DNA from: Winogradskyella eckloniae
GTDB taxonomy: Bacteria > Bacteroidota > Bacteroidia > Flavobacteriales > Flavobacteriaceae
Direction of reading: 5' to 3'
DNA: 64,000 nt
Assembly: GCF_013249045.1 (NCBI RefSeq)
Contig: NZ_JABRWP010000007.1
Location: forward strand, 62,001 to 126,000
Notes under the pieces: generated by a model
The model's input: only the letters and a program-made list of their open reading frames with translations
The model's database searches: none
What the model was told of the DNA's origin: nothing
Position numbers and translations under genes: made by a program
Shown: positions 43,637 through 51,415 of the stretch, piece by piece
How positions within the stretch are numbered: position 1 is the first letter of the stretch
Layout: each line of letters starts with the position of its first letter

Positions 43637-44386
43637 ATGAAAGCATTAATTATAGACGACGAGAAAAAAGCAAGACAAGTATTGCAAATATTGGTAGAAG
43701 AAAATTGCCCAAAAATAACCACTATTTTACAAGCCGATAATTTGCTAACAGGTGTAGAGTTAATAAAACAAGAAGCACCAAATATTGTGTTTCTAGATAT
43801 TGAAATGCCAGAACATTCAGGGCTAGAAATTTTAAATTTCATAGAAAAAGAAGTCCATAATTTCGAAATTATATTTACCACAGCGTATAGCGAATATGCC
43901 ATACAAGCATTTCAGCTTTCGGCTATAGATTATTTATTAAAACCAGTACGACCAAGTCAAGTAAAAGAAGCGGTAGATAAAGCTGTGAAGTTTTTAGGGA
44001 ATACGCAAATAAATAAGCGTCTTACCGAATTAAAGGAAAGTTTACAAGACTCAAACTTTAAAAAAATAGGATTACCAAATGCAGATGGTATTAAGTTTGT
44101 AGACTTTAACGATATTATAATGCTTGAAGCAGATGGTATGTATACCAACGTATCAACTACTAACGATGGAACCATTTTAGTAAGTAAACCCTTAAAGTTC
44201 TTTGTAGAAACACTAAATAAAATAAAAACATTTTATCGTCCGCACCGTTCACACCTTATCAATCTTTCATACATAAAAGCCTATGTTAAAAAAGACGGAG
44301 GTTACATTGTTATGGAAAACGACCAAACAGTTTCAATTTCTAACGATAAAAAAGAGGAGTTTTTAACCATTGTACAGAATATTTAG
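43637..44386 (+). CDS. LytTR-family DNA-binding response regulator
   Basis: The 249-residue protein has a receiver domain with the acid pair DDE near residue 7, phospho-acceptor Asp54 in FLDIEMPEHSG and the conserved Lys in LLKPVRPSQV. A LytTR DNA-binding domain follows (about residues 145-249) with IIMLEADGMYTNV and FYRPHRSHLINLSYI. It is the cognate partner of the kinase just upstream, cotranscribed with a seven-base gap. A terminator follows. The beta-helix surface protein and the unknown secreted protein downstream are candidate targets, by position only. Confidence 0.93.
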   Translation: MKALIIDDEKKARQVLQILVEENCPKITTILQADNLLTGVELIKQEAPNIVFLDIEMPEHSGLEILNFIEKEVHNFEIIFTTAYSEYAIQAFQLSAIDYLLKPVRPSQVKEAVDKAVKFLGNTQINKRLTELKESLQDSNFKKIGLPNADGIKFVDFNDIIMLEADGMYTNVSTTNDGTILVSKPLKFFVETLNKIKTFYRPHRSHLINLSYIKAYVKKDGGYIVMENDQTVSISNDKKEEFLTIVQNI

Positions 44387-44419
44387 GCTTTAAAAGTTGA
44401 AAAGCCCATTTCAGAAATT

Positions 44420-44457
44420 TGCCATTAAATGCAGTAAGATTTAGTGGCATTTTTGTT
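44420..44457 (+). terminator. Hairpin terminator after the response regulator
   Basis: TGCCATTAAAT pairs with ATTTAGTGGCA (one G-T pair) around an eight-base loop and is followed by TTTTTG. It separates the two-component genes from the cargo gene. Confidence 0.7.
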
Positions 44458-44483
44458 TTCATAATTATAAAACCAAATTTATT

Positions 44484-47078
44484 ATGAAAACACGATTACT
44501 TTTAATGAGTTTATTTTTGAGTATAACCATAGCTCATTCTCAAGTCTATGTAGATGCAAGTGCTACAGGAAACAATGATGGTACAAGTTGGGCAGATGCT
44601 TATGATGATTTACAAAGTGCTTTAGGTAATAACCCAGCTGGTACATTTTGGGTAAAAGCTGGTACTTATATACCTGGAACTAATAGAACAGATGTCTTTA
44701 GTTTAACTAATAATCAGGAAATTTATGGTGGTTTTGATGGAACAGAAGTTAGTTTATCTCAAAGAGATGCATCGGTAAACCTTACGATTTTATCTGGTGA
44801 TATTAATGGTAATGATAACACGTTGTTTTCTGCTACTGATGCAAATAGAGCTGAAAACAGTTATAGAATCATTGATGTAAATGGAGATAATGTAATCATT
44901 GATGGATTTAGTATCATAAATGGAAATGCCAATGGATCTGCGACTTCAGATCAAGAGGGTGCAGCTGTTAATTTTAATATATCAAGTGATTCAGAAATAA
45001 ATAACTGTAAATTTATGCGTCATACTTTAACCAGAGGAGGTATTATTCGTTCTGTTGATGTTGCGCCACAAATGAATCTTGAAATTACTAACTCTATTTT
45101 TAAAGAAAATGAAGCGTCATTTGCAACCGTTTATTATGGTCGAGCAAATGGTAATCTAGACATTAAATTTGAAGGGTGTTTATTTACAAATAATATTTCA
45201 TTGTCAGCTACTGGCTCTATAATTTGGCTTAGACAAGATGTTTCAGGTAGTCAAAGTGTCGAGATTATAAATTCTACATTTTCAGATAATGAGTTAGATT
45301 CTAGCAGAGCAATAATTGATAAACTAAATGTTAATGGAGGTGTAGTTATGGCTCAAGTCTATAATTCTATATTTTGGAATAATGGTGATGGTACAGGTAG
45401 TTTTTCAGATGCAGTAGAATCTGGAACAAGTGGAGACGTAGAAAATAGTATTTCTAATAATAATTTCGCAAATCATTCTAGCACTACAAATGTTTCAAAC
45501 ACAAATCCTTTGTTTACAGATTCTGTAAATGGAGATTATACGTTACAATCTTCATCACCAGCAATAGACAGTGGAGAAAATACTAGAGTGTCCACTTCTA
45601 CAATTTCAGATTTAGCCGGTAATCAACGTATATTTAATGCCACAGTAGATATGGGGCCATATGAGTTTGGGGCTAATCCTGCAAGTACAACAGTTATTTA
45701 TGTAGACGCAGCTGCTACAGGAAACAATGATGGTACAAGTTGGGCAGATGCTTATGATAACTTGCAAATTGCTTTAAATAATAACCCAGCTGGTACAATT
45801 TGGGTAAAAGCTGGTACTTATATACCTGGAACTAATAGAACAGATGTCTTTAGTTTAACTAATAATCAGAAAATATATGGTGGTTTTGATGGAACAGAAG
45901 TTAGTTTATCTCAGAGAGATGCAGCGGTAAACCTTACGATTTTATCTGGTGATATTAATGGTAATGATAACACGTTGTTTTCTGCTACTGACCCAAATAG
46001 AGCAGAAAACAGTTATAGAATCATTGATGTAAATGGAGATAATGTAATCATCGATGGATTTAGTATCATAAATGGAAATGCCAATGGATCTGCGACTTCA
46101 GATCAAGAGGGTGCAGCTGTTAATTTTAACATATCAAGTGATTCAGAAATAAACAACTGTAAATTTATGCGTCATACTTTAATCAGAGGAGGTATTATTC
46201 GTTCTATTGATGTTGCGCCACAAGTGAATATTGAAATTACTAACTCTATTTTTAAAGAAAATGAAGCGTCATTTGCAACCGTTTATTATGGTCGAGCAAA
46301 TGGTAATCTAGACATTAAATTTGAAGGGTGTTTATTTACAAATAATATTTCATTGTCAGCTACTGGCTCTATAATTTGGCTTAGACAAGATGTTTCAGGT
46401 AGTCAAAGTGTCGAGATTATAAATTCTACATTTTCAGATAATGAGTTAGATTCTAGCAGAGCAATAATTGATAAACTAAATGTTAATGGAGGTGTAGTTA
46501 TGGCTCAAGTCTATAATTCTATATTTTGGAATAATGGTGATGGTACAGGTAGTTTTTCAGATGCAGTAGAATCTGGAACAAGTGGAGACGTAGAAAATAG
46601 TATTTCTAATAATAATTTCGCAAATCATTCTAGCACTACAAATGTTTCAAACACAAATCCTTTGTTTACAGATTCTGTAAATGGAGATTATACGTTACAA
46701 TCTTCATCACCAGCAATAGATGGAGGGGATAATCAATATGTTACGCTTAACGAAGATTTATTAGGCAATGCTAGAATTTATGGAAGTGCCGTAGATATGG
46801 GAGCTTATGAGTTTGGTTCTTCATTATCAATAGCTGATGCAGAAGGTAATATAACAGAAGTTAAACTGTATCCAAATCCTGCCTCTAACATCATAAACAT
46901 TATATCAAACCAAGTTAATATTAAATCGGTAGGTATTTATGATGTTTTAGGTAAACAAGTTTTAGCTACCACCAATAAGAAAGATATAAATGTATCTGAT
47001 TTAAAAAGTGGAATGTATATAGTTAAAATTGAGTTCGAAAATAATACACGAGCTTCAAAACGCTTTATAAAATTATAG
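44484..47078 (+). CDS. Secreted parallel beta-helix protein with tandem duplication and T9SS type A sorting domain
   Basis: The 864-residue protein has a signal peptide (MKTRLLLMSLFLSITIAHSQ). It is made of two nearly identical right-handed beta-helix units at residues about 22-365 and 406-749, each starting YVDA-ATGNNDGTSWADAYD and ending SSSPAID. The unit offset is exactly 384 codons. A T9SS type A sorting domain closes the chain (VKLYPNPASNIINI, VGIYDVLGKQV, ending RASKRFIKL). It should be secreted across the outer membrane. Beta-helix proteins of this type often bind or cleave polysaccharides, but no catalytic residues can be assigned. Confidence 0.85.
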   Translation: MKTRLLLMSLFLSITIAHSQVYVDASATGNNDGTSWADAYDDLQSALGNNPAGTFWVKAGTYIPGTNRTDVFSLTNNQEIYGGFDGTEVSLSQRDASVNLTILSGDINGNDNTLFSATDANRAENSYRIIDVNGDNVIIDGFSIINGNANGSATSDQEGAAVNFNISSDSEINNCKFMRHTLTRGGIIRSVDVAPQMNLEITNSIFKENEASFATVYYGRANGNLDIKFEGCLFTNNISLSATGSIIWLRQDVSGSQSVEIINSTFSDNELDSSRAIIDKLNVNGGVVMAQVYNSIFWNNGDGTGSFSDAVESGTSGDVENSISNNNFANHSSTTNVSNTNPLFTDSVNGDYTLQSSSPAIDSGENTRVSTSTISDLAGNQRIFNATVDMGPYEFGANPASTTVIYVDAAATGNNDGTSWADAYDNLQIALNNNPAGTIWVKAGTYIPGTNRTDVFSLTNNQKIYGGFDGTEVSLSQRDAAVNLTILSGDINGNDNTLFSATDPNRAENSYRIIDVNGDNVIIDGFSIINGNANGSATSDQEGAAVNFNISSDSEINNCKFMRHTLIRGGIIRSIDVAPQVNIEITNSIFKENEASFATVYYGRANGNLDIKFEGCLFTNNISLSATGSIIWLRQDVSGSQSVEIINSTFSDNELDSSRAIIDKLNVNGGVVMAQVYNSIFWNNGDGTGSFSDAVESGTSGDVENSISNNNFANHSSTTNVSNTNPLFTDSVNGDYTLQSSSPAIDGGDNQYVTLNEDLLGNARIYGSAVDMGAYEFGSSLSIADAEGNITEVKLYPNPASNIINIISNQVNIKSVGIYDVLGKQVLATTNKKDINVSDLKSGMYIVKIEFENNTRASKRFIKL
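44547..45578 (+). repeat. Internal tandem duplication, unit 1
   Basis: Matches 45699-46730 at an offset of 1152 bases. From about 45090 to 45565 I see no difference from the other unit, and elsewhere only scattered single changes. Confidence 0.92.
45699..46730 (+). repeat. Internal tandem duplication, unit 2
   Basis: Second copy of the repeat at 44547-45578. It is joined to the first by a 40-codon linker (ending PASTTVIYVDA) that has no counterpart after unit 2, where the sorting domain begins. Confidence 0.92.
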
Positions 47079-47203
47079 ACCAAATAGAAGAGGATCTTTA
47101 ATATTCCGCTTATTTGCTTAAGCCATTAAAAACAAAATAAAGAATCATCTAACGACTTGTAATAGAGAAATTCAGTGGTGATTTGGTTCTAAAAACAAAT
47201 AAA

Positions 47204-48253
47204 ATGAAAAAAAATATAACATTAGCGCTAGCACTTTTTTTTACCTTAGTAAGTTTTTCGCAACAATCATTTTTTAAAGCTTTAGAAGCTCATGGAGAAG
47301 AGGCTATATACCAACGTTACTATTCTGTTTATAAAGACGATGGTGGCAAACAAGTAATTAAAGGCAAACAATACCAGTTTAAAGTAGAAATACTTAAAAC
47401 ACAAGGGGTTTATTCTGGTGTAAAATTAGTTGGCGCTACAAAAGACGATAAATCTAGTTATACAATAGATGCTACAAAATCTAAATCTAGTAAAATAATA
47501 GGCTACCCAAACGTATCGCATTTAGTAGATAAAATTTCTAGAAAAGGGCTTGTGGTAGTAGGCGATTATATTTTTAAAGTAGGCAATGTTTGGAAAGAAA
47601 GCGATGGATATGGCTTTAATAATATAGATGAAATATATATAAGAGTTGGTGCTGATGTCACAGATGAGTCAGAGGCTGATGGTAAAAAGAAAAAAAAGAA
47701 AAAGAAGTTTGGTGCTTTTATGGGTAAATTAAAAGATGCAGCTATCAATAAAGCACCTGCCGAATGTGCAAGTCCTGCTTGTAAAAAAGCCGAAAGCATG
47801 GATTTAAACAAGTATGTGTTAGATTATCTAGAAACAATGAAAGCAAAGCAAGATGCATACACACTTACAGCAAAAGATAAGGCAGACATTGCACTAATAG
47901 AAAATGCAGTAAACGGGTATTACGATCATGTAAATAAAACAAATGATGCGTATTGGAAAAGTGCAGAAGGGCAAGCAATTTTAGAAAACCGTAGGCGTGC
48001 CGAAGGTTATGCAGCTAAAAATGAAGTTACTTTAAAAAATAATACAGGTAGAACAATTTATATAGCAACGAAAGGCAGTAGAAACCAAGGTACAGAATTA
48101 AGCTCAGGAGCATCTACAAGCTGGAATTGCGAAACTGATGCTTATTTTCAAACCAAGAATACTAAAAATACGAGTACTAATTATTACGAAACAACAAGTA
48201 GAAAAGCATATACAGCTAACTCTAATTGTGGAGGTACTAAATTAATTAATTAA
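47204..48253 (+). CDS. Exported basic protein, unknown function
   Basis: The protein has 349 residues from the ATG at 47204, which exposes a signal peptide (MKKNITLALALFFTLVSFSQ). A run of lysines (KKKKKKKF) near residue 163 divides a beta-rich N-terminal half from a more helical part. Two close Cys residues (CASPACKK) and a C-terminal segment with NCETDAYF and SNCGG could form disulfides. The C-terminus resembles a small beta-sandwich (LKNNTGRTIYIATKGSR). I cannot assign a family. It lies 125 bases after the beta-helix gene and ends shortly before a TTAA-rich run and a hairpin. Confidence 0.65.
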   Translation: MKKNITLALALFFTLVSFSQQSFFKALEAHGEEAIYQRYYSVYKDDGGKQVIKGKQYQFKVEILKTQGVYSGVKLVGATKDDKSSYTIDATKSKSSKIIGYPNVSHLVDKISRKGLVVVGDYIFKVGNVWKESDGYGFNNIDEIYIRVGADVTDESEADGKKKKKKKKFGAFMGKLKDAAINKAPAECASPACKKAESMDLNKYVLDYLETMKAKQDAYTLTAKDKADIALIENAVNGYYDHVNKTNDAYWKSAEGQAILENRRRAEGYAAKNEVTLKNNTGRTIYIATKGSRNQGTELSSGASTSWNCETDAYFQTKNTKNTSTNYYETTSRKAYTANSNCGGTKLIN

Positions 48254-48284
48254 TTAATTAAGTTTTAGTTAATAGTTTTTTGTG

Positions 48285-48319
48285 AAAAGAGAAGCCCAAA
48301 TAATGGCTTCTCTTTTTTA
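48285..48319. terminator. Hairpin terminator
   Basis: AAAAGAGAAGCC pairs perfectly with GGCTTCTCTTTT around an eight-base loop. A TTAA tandem run (48241-48261) precedes it. Confidence 0.88.
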
Positions 48320-48332
48320 ATAGAGATATGCT

Positions 48333-48419
48333 ATGAAATATTTAAAAGCCTATAAGTTAGAATTATTTCTTGTGTTTTTTTATGCAGTATTGGGGTTTGT
48401 TTTTACCCAATTATTTTAA
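48333..48419 (+). CDS. Possible 28-residue membrane peptide
   Basis: An ATG opens a 28-codon frame reading MKYLKAYKLELFLVFFYAVL and on to FTQLF, then TAA. It has a basic N-terminus and a single hydrophobic helix, a plausible small membrane peptide. It lies after a terminator and 6 bases before the end of the convergent DUF423 gene, with no obvious promoter. Support is weak because short hydrophobic frames arise easily in T-rich DNA. Confidence 0.3.
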   Translation: MKYLKAYKLELFLVFFYAVLGFVFTQLF

Positions 48420-48425
48420 CATTGG

Positions 48426-48794
48426 TTATAAGGCACTAAGTAAAAGTAATGCCCAACCAATTACAAAAAGCAAACCACCAATTGGCGTAATTGGTCCTAA
48501 AAACCGAAGCTTTTTCCCTTTAACATCAGAAAGAACCAAACCATAAATACTAAAAGAGAAAAGTATAATACCAATTGTAAAACACCAAAACATAGCAGAA
48601 AGAAACGTATTAGCGTTGAACCCAATAACCAATAAAACTATTGCATGATACATTTGATATTTTACACCAACTTCAAAACTATGTAATTGTTCATTAGATA
48701 ATGTCTTCTTTAAGGCATGTGCTCCAAAAGCACCAAAAATTACTGATAACATTCCAAAAAATGCTCCGGTTGCAATTATAATATTTTGTGTCAT
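48426..48794 (-). CDS. DUF423-family small membrane protein
   Basis: The 122-residue protein has four predicted membrane helices and the DUF423 signature GAFFGMLSVIFGAFGAHALK near the N-terminus, followed by YHAIVLLVIGF and a C-terminal PIGGLLFVIGWALLLLSA. Proteins of this family are common in many bacteria, but their function is unknown. The gene starts 10 bases after the methyltransferase stop, so the two are cotranscribed. Confidence 0.88.
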   Translation of the reverse strand: MTQNIIIATGAFFGMLSVIFGAFGAHALKKTLSNEQLHSFEVGVKYQMYHAIVLLVIGFNANTFLSAMFWCFTIGIILFSFSIYGLVLSDVKGKKLRFLGPITPIGGLLFVIGWALLLLSAL

Positions 48795-48804
48795 TAGATT
48801 CTAT

Positions 48805-49569
48805 TTATTTAAAAATAACAGGAATTATTTCCCCTTTAGCTAGTCTAAATTTATCTACATCATCAGTAGTTAATTGGGAAGTGTAATCTACTTCTTCAAC
48901 TTTAAAACCTATTGAGCGTAGTTTGTCAAAATAGTCTAGTCCATAAACCCTAACGTGGTCGTATTGACCAAAAATTTTGGCGCGTTCTGCTTTGTCAGTT
49001 ATAGAATTATCTTCAAAAGTTTCGGCTCGATTTAAATCTTGCGGAATTTGAAATATGCCATAACCTCCAGGTTTCATTACACGATATAATTCTTGCATAG
49101 CTTTTGTATCATCAGGAATATGCTCTAAAACATGGTTGCAAAGGATTATGTCATAAGTATTATCTTCAAAAGGCAAATCGCAAATATCAGCCTTCACATC
49201 TGCAATTGGAGATAATAAATCTGTAGTGGTATAATCTAAATTTGTAAGTTTTCTAAATCGTTTTAAAAAGCATTGTTCTGGTGCGAAATGAAGTAGTTTT
49301 TTTTCGGCAGTAAAGAAGTCGGTTTCGTTTTTAAGATATAACCATAATAATCTATGGCGTTCTAAGGAAAGCGTAGAAGGTGAGAGAATGTTTTCGCGCT
49401 GCTTTACATAACCATATGATAAGAAAGATCTAAAACTTTTACCATCTATGGGATCTGTATATTTGTTTCCTCTTAAAAAGAATGCAAGAATAGGACGTAT
49501 GAGATAACTAAGCCTAATTAATAAAGGTCTTGGTATTATATTTAGAATTAGTTTGAAAAGTTTTTTCAA
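48805..49569 (-). CDS. SAM-dependent methyltransferase (class I, Methyltransf_11 type)
   Basis: The 254-residue protein has a basic N-terminal region (about 60 residues, RPLLIRLSYLIRPILAFFLRG) and then a class I methyltransferase core. The core shows LLHFAPEQCF at the motif I position, [24 protein letters not shown] (the Asp-rich end of motif II and the post-motif helix) and a YRVMKPGGYGIFQIP motif. Motif I lacks the usual GxGxG. The substrate is unknown. It is translated with the DUF423 gene 10 bases downstream. The GxxExxY gene lies 37 bases upstream on the same strand. Confidence 0.75.
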   Translation of the reverse strand: MKKLFKLILNIIPRPLLIRLSYLIRPILAFFLRGNKYTDPIDGKSFRSFLSYGYVKQRENILSPSTLSLERHRLLWLYLKNETDFFTAEKKLLHFAPEQCFLKRFRKLTNLDYTTTDLLSPIADVKADICDLPFEDNTYDIILCNHVLEHIPDDTKAMQELYRVMKPGGYGIFQIPQDLNRAETFEDNSITDKAERAKIFGQYDHVRVYGLDYFDKLRSIGFKVEEVDYTSQLTTDDVDKFRLAKGEIIPVIFK

Positions 49570-49576
49570 GTTGTTT

Positions 49577-49606
49577 CACAGAGTTACACAGAGAATTCAC
49601 AAAGAT
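49577..49606. repeat. Left flank repeat of the GxxExxY gene (CACAGAG units)
   Basis: This stretch carries CACAGAG twice (at 49577-49583 and again at 49587-49593), then TTCACAAAGATTC. The same heptamer occurs in inverted form as CTCTGTG on the other side of the gene, so the gene is bracketed by inverted, CACAGAG-type repeats. Confidence 0.6.
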
Positions 49607-49987
49607 TCACTGAGGTGCATTAATAAATCTTTTAATTCCGTTTTTTAAAAGCTTAGTATTAAAGTTTAATAGTAAACCTAATGGATAATTACCTAGTTTC
49701 ATATAAGTCAAAATTTGAGCAGTATGGACGTCAGTAAAACGCTCAACAGTTTTTAATTCAAGCACTATTTTGTTTTCGACAAGCAGATCTATTCTATAAC
49801 CATGATCTAATTTTATATCTTTATATACAATAGGCATTGAAACTTCTCTTTTAACACAATAGCCTATAGATTTTAGCTCATAAAGTAAACATTCTTGATA
49901 TGCAGATTCTAGCAAGCCAGGACCAAGTGCTTTGTGCACTTCAATAGCAGATCCAATAATATTTTCTGTAATCTTATCGTAAATCAT
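49607..49987 (-). CDS. GxxExxY-family protein (PD-(D/E)XK-like)
   Basis: The 126-residue protein has the family's naming motif G-P-G-L-L-E-S-A-Y near residue 22, followed by ECLLYELKSIGY. The nuclease-type half, HGYRIDLLVENKIVLELKTV (residues about 62-81), holds the acidic and Lys residues of the PD-(D/E)XK fold. I recall such genes as stand-alone elements or as inserts within rRNA genes and repeats; their role is unknown. It is flanked by short inverted CACAGAG/CTCTGTG repeats, which supports an element-like origin. It has no close operon partner. Confidence 0.85.
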   Translation of the reverse strand: MIYDKITENIIGSAIEVHKALGPGLLESAYQECLLYELKSIGYCVKREVSMPIVYKDIKLDHGYRIDLLVENKIVLELKTVERFTDVHTAQILTYMKLGNYPLGLLLNFNTKLLKNGIKRFINAPQ

Positions 49988-50008
49988 TTTTTAAATTGAA
50001 ACTAAAAA

Positions 50009-50048
50009 CGCTCTGTGGATCTCTGTGAAAACTTTGAGAGTCTCAGCG
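50009..50048. repeat. Right flank repeat of the GxxExxY gene (CTCTGTG units)
   Basis: CTCTGTGGATCTCTGTG and the following AAAACTTTGAGAGTCTCAGC are the inverted counterpart of the CACAGAG-type sequence left of the gene. Identity to the left flank is partial. Confidence 0.55.
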
Positions 50049-50055
50049 TAATAAC

Positions 50056-50874
50056 TTAAAGCACTAAAGCTTCCTTACGAAAAGCATCCTCCTCATCAGA
50101 TACAATCCCTAAAGCTTCATGTACATAAGCAAAAGTGGAAAGAATCTCTGGTTTACCGTCTACTATGGCAATATCGTGCTCAAAATGCACACTTGGTTTT
50201 CCATCTTGGGTCACTATCGTCCAGCCGTCTTTTAATTGTTTTACTTTATGCGTTCCCATGTTTATCATAGGCTCAATGGCCACAACCATACCTTCAATAA
50301 ACTTTTTACCTCTACCGCGTCTTCCATAGTTTGGCATTTCTGGATCTTCGTGCATTTTTTTTCCTAATCCATGCCCAACCAATTCTCTAACTACACCATA
50401 GCCTTGAGCTTCGCAATAGTTTTGTATAGCATAGCCAACATCACCAACTCGGTTGCCAATTTTTAATTGTTCTATACCAACATATAAGGATTCTTTGGTA
50501 ATCTTAATTAATTTTTTCGTGGCTTCATCAACGTTCCCGATTTCAAAAGTGTAAGCATGGTCACCATAGAACTCATTCATTAAGGCACCACAATCTACAG
50601 AAACAATATCGCCATCTTTTAAGGGGATATCTGTTGGTAACCCATGTACAACAGCTTCGTTAACACTACAAAGAAGGGTAGAAGGACAGTCGTAAAGACC
50701 TTTAAAACCTGGCAATGCACCATGGTCTCTTATAAATTCTTCAGCAATTTTATCTAAATGATTGGTCGTTACACCTTCTTTTATTTCTTTAGCTAACATA
50801 CCTAATGTTTTAGATACGATGAGAGCGCTATTACGCATCAACTCAATTTCTTCTGCTGTTTTTACTATAATCAT
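50056..50874 (-). CDS. map: Type I methionine aminopeptidase
   Basis: The 272-residue cytoplasmic metalloprotease removes the initiator methionine from new proteins. Its metal ligands are all present: Asp in VSVDCGALMN, Asp in FYGDHAYTF, His in VGHGLGKKMHEDPE, Glu in VAIEPMIN and Glu in HFEHDIAI. The substrate His in LPGFKGLYDCPSTLLCSVNE-type region is followed by the conserved VVHGLP. A -7 box lies at 50894-50901, 19 bases before the start. It seems to be a single-gene unit. Confidence 0.95.
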   Translation of the reverse strand: MIIVKTAEEIELMRNSALIVSKTLGMLAKEIKEGVTTNHLDKIAEEFIRDHGALPGFKGLYDCPSTLLCSVNEAVVHGLPTDIPLKDGDIVSVDCGALMNEFYGDHAYTFEIGNVDEATKKLIKITKESLYVGIEQLKIGNRVGDVGYAIQNYCEAQGYGVVRELVGHGLGKKMHEDPEMPNYGRRGRGKKFIEGMVVAIEPMINMGTHKVKQLKDGWTIVTQDGKPSVHFEHDIAIVDGKPEILSTFAYVHEALGIVSDEEDAFRKEALVL

Positions 50875-50893
50875 TATTGGTAATTTTGATTTG

Positions 50894-50901
50894 CAAAAAT
50901 A
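50894..50901 (-). promoter_or_regulatory. Candidate -7 box (TATTTTTG) for map
   Basis: On the minus strand TATTTTTG fits TAnnTTTG and ends 19 bases before the map ATG. Confidence 0.4.
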
Positions 50902-50969
50902 CTTTATTTAGTATACTTGCGGTGTTCCTTTGTGTTTTAATAATGTAAGTACGAGAATCTATAGTAAGA

Positions 50970-51368
50970 TTAAAATTTCCACCATTTTTTTGAAGGCACT
51001 TTTATATCGGGTTTTTCATTTGTAATGATTTGGTACACTTCTCCCCAACCTAAAATTCCACCAATATTTCTATCATCTATAAATAAGTCTGCATGTATTT
51101 TTCGGCTTCTGCTGTAATCGTATTTTTCTTCAGGAAAACTAGCATTTACAGCATAAAATTCAATCCCGTTTTGTTTACAAAATTCAACAGCTTCCTCTAA
51201 CTTAGTACCACATCGATAGGTCCATAAGATCAGTCTATGACCATCGTCTTGTAATCGTTTTAAAGTTTCAAAAGCAAAAATTCGAGTTTTTCCAATTTTA
51301 GGGTAGGCATCTTCTACAATGGTACCATCAAAATCTACTGCTATTATTAATCTGTTTTGAAAATTCAT
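50970..51368 (-). CDS. HAD-superfamily hydrolase (BT0820-like phosphatase)
   Basis: The 132-residue protein is a minimal HAD enzyme without a cap domain. The catalytic DxD is in AVDFDGTIVEDA near residue 11-22. The second motif is LILWTYRCG, with Thr, and the acidic pair is in DLFIDDRNIGG. Proteins of this size resemble a Bacteroides structural-genomics protein annotated as a phosphatase; the substrate is unknown. An ATG at 51375-51377 would add three residues (MIN). A -7 box lies at 51394-51401. Confidence 0.8.
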   Translation of the reverse strand: MNFQNRLIIAVDFDGTIVEDAYPKIGKTRIFAFETLKRLQDDGHRLILWTYRCGTKLEEAVEFCKQNGIEFYAVNASFPEEKYDYSRSRKIHADLFIDDRNIGGILGWGEVYQIITNEKPDIKVPSKKWWKF

Positions 51369-51393
51369 GTTAATCATTAATTGTAGGTTGGGG

Positions 51394-51401
51394 CAAAGTT
51401 A
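51394..51401 (-). promoter_or_regulatory. Candidate -7 box (TAACTTTG) for the HAD gene
   Basis: On the minus strand TAACTTTG fits TAnnTTTG, 25 bases before the preferred ATG at 51368. It sits in the 47-base gap after gpmI, so the HAD gene may be transcribed on its own. Confidence 0.4.
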
Positions 51402-51415
51402 CAACATTAAGGTTT

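Noticed and set aside
44547..46730. Beta-helix duplication as an insertion sequence
   Set aside because: The repeat is in frame at an exact multiple of three bases within one gene and carries no transposase or inverted ends, so it is a tandem gene-internal duplication.
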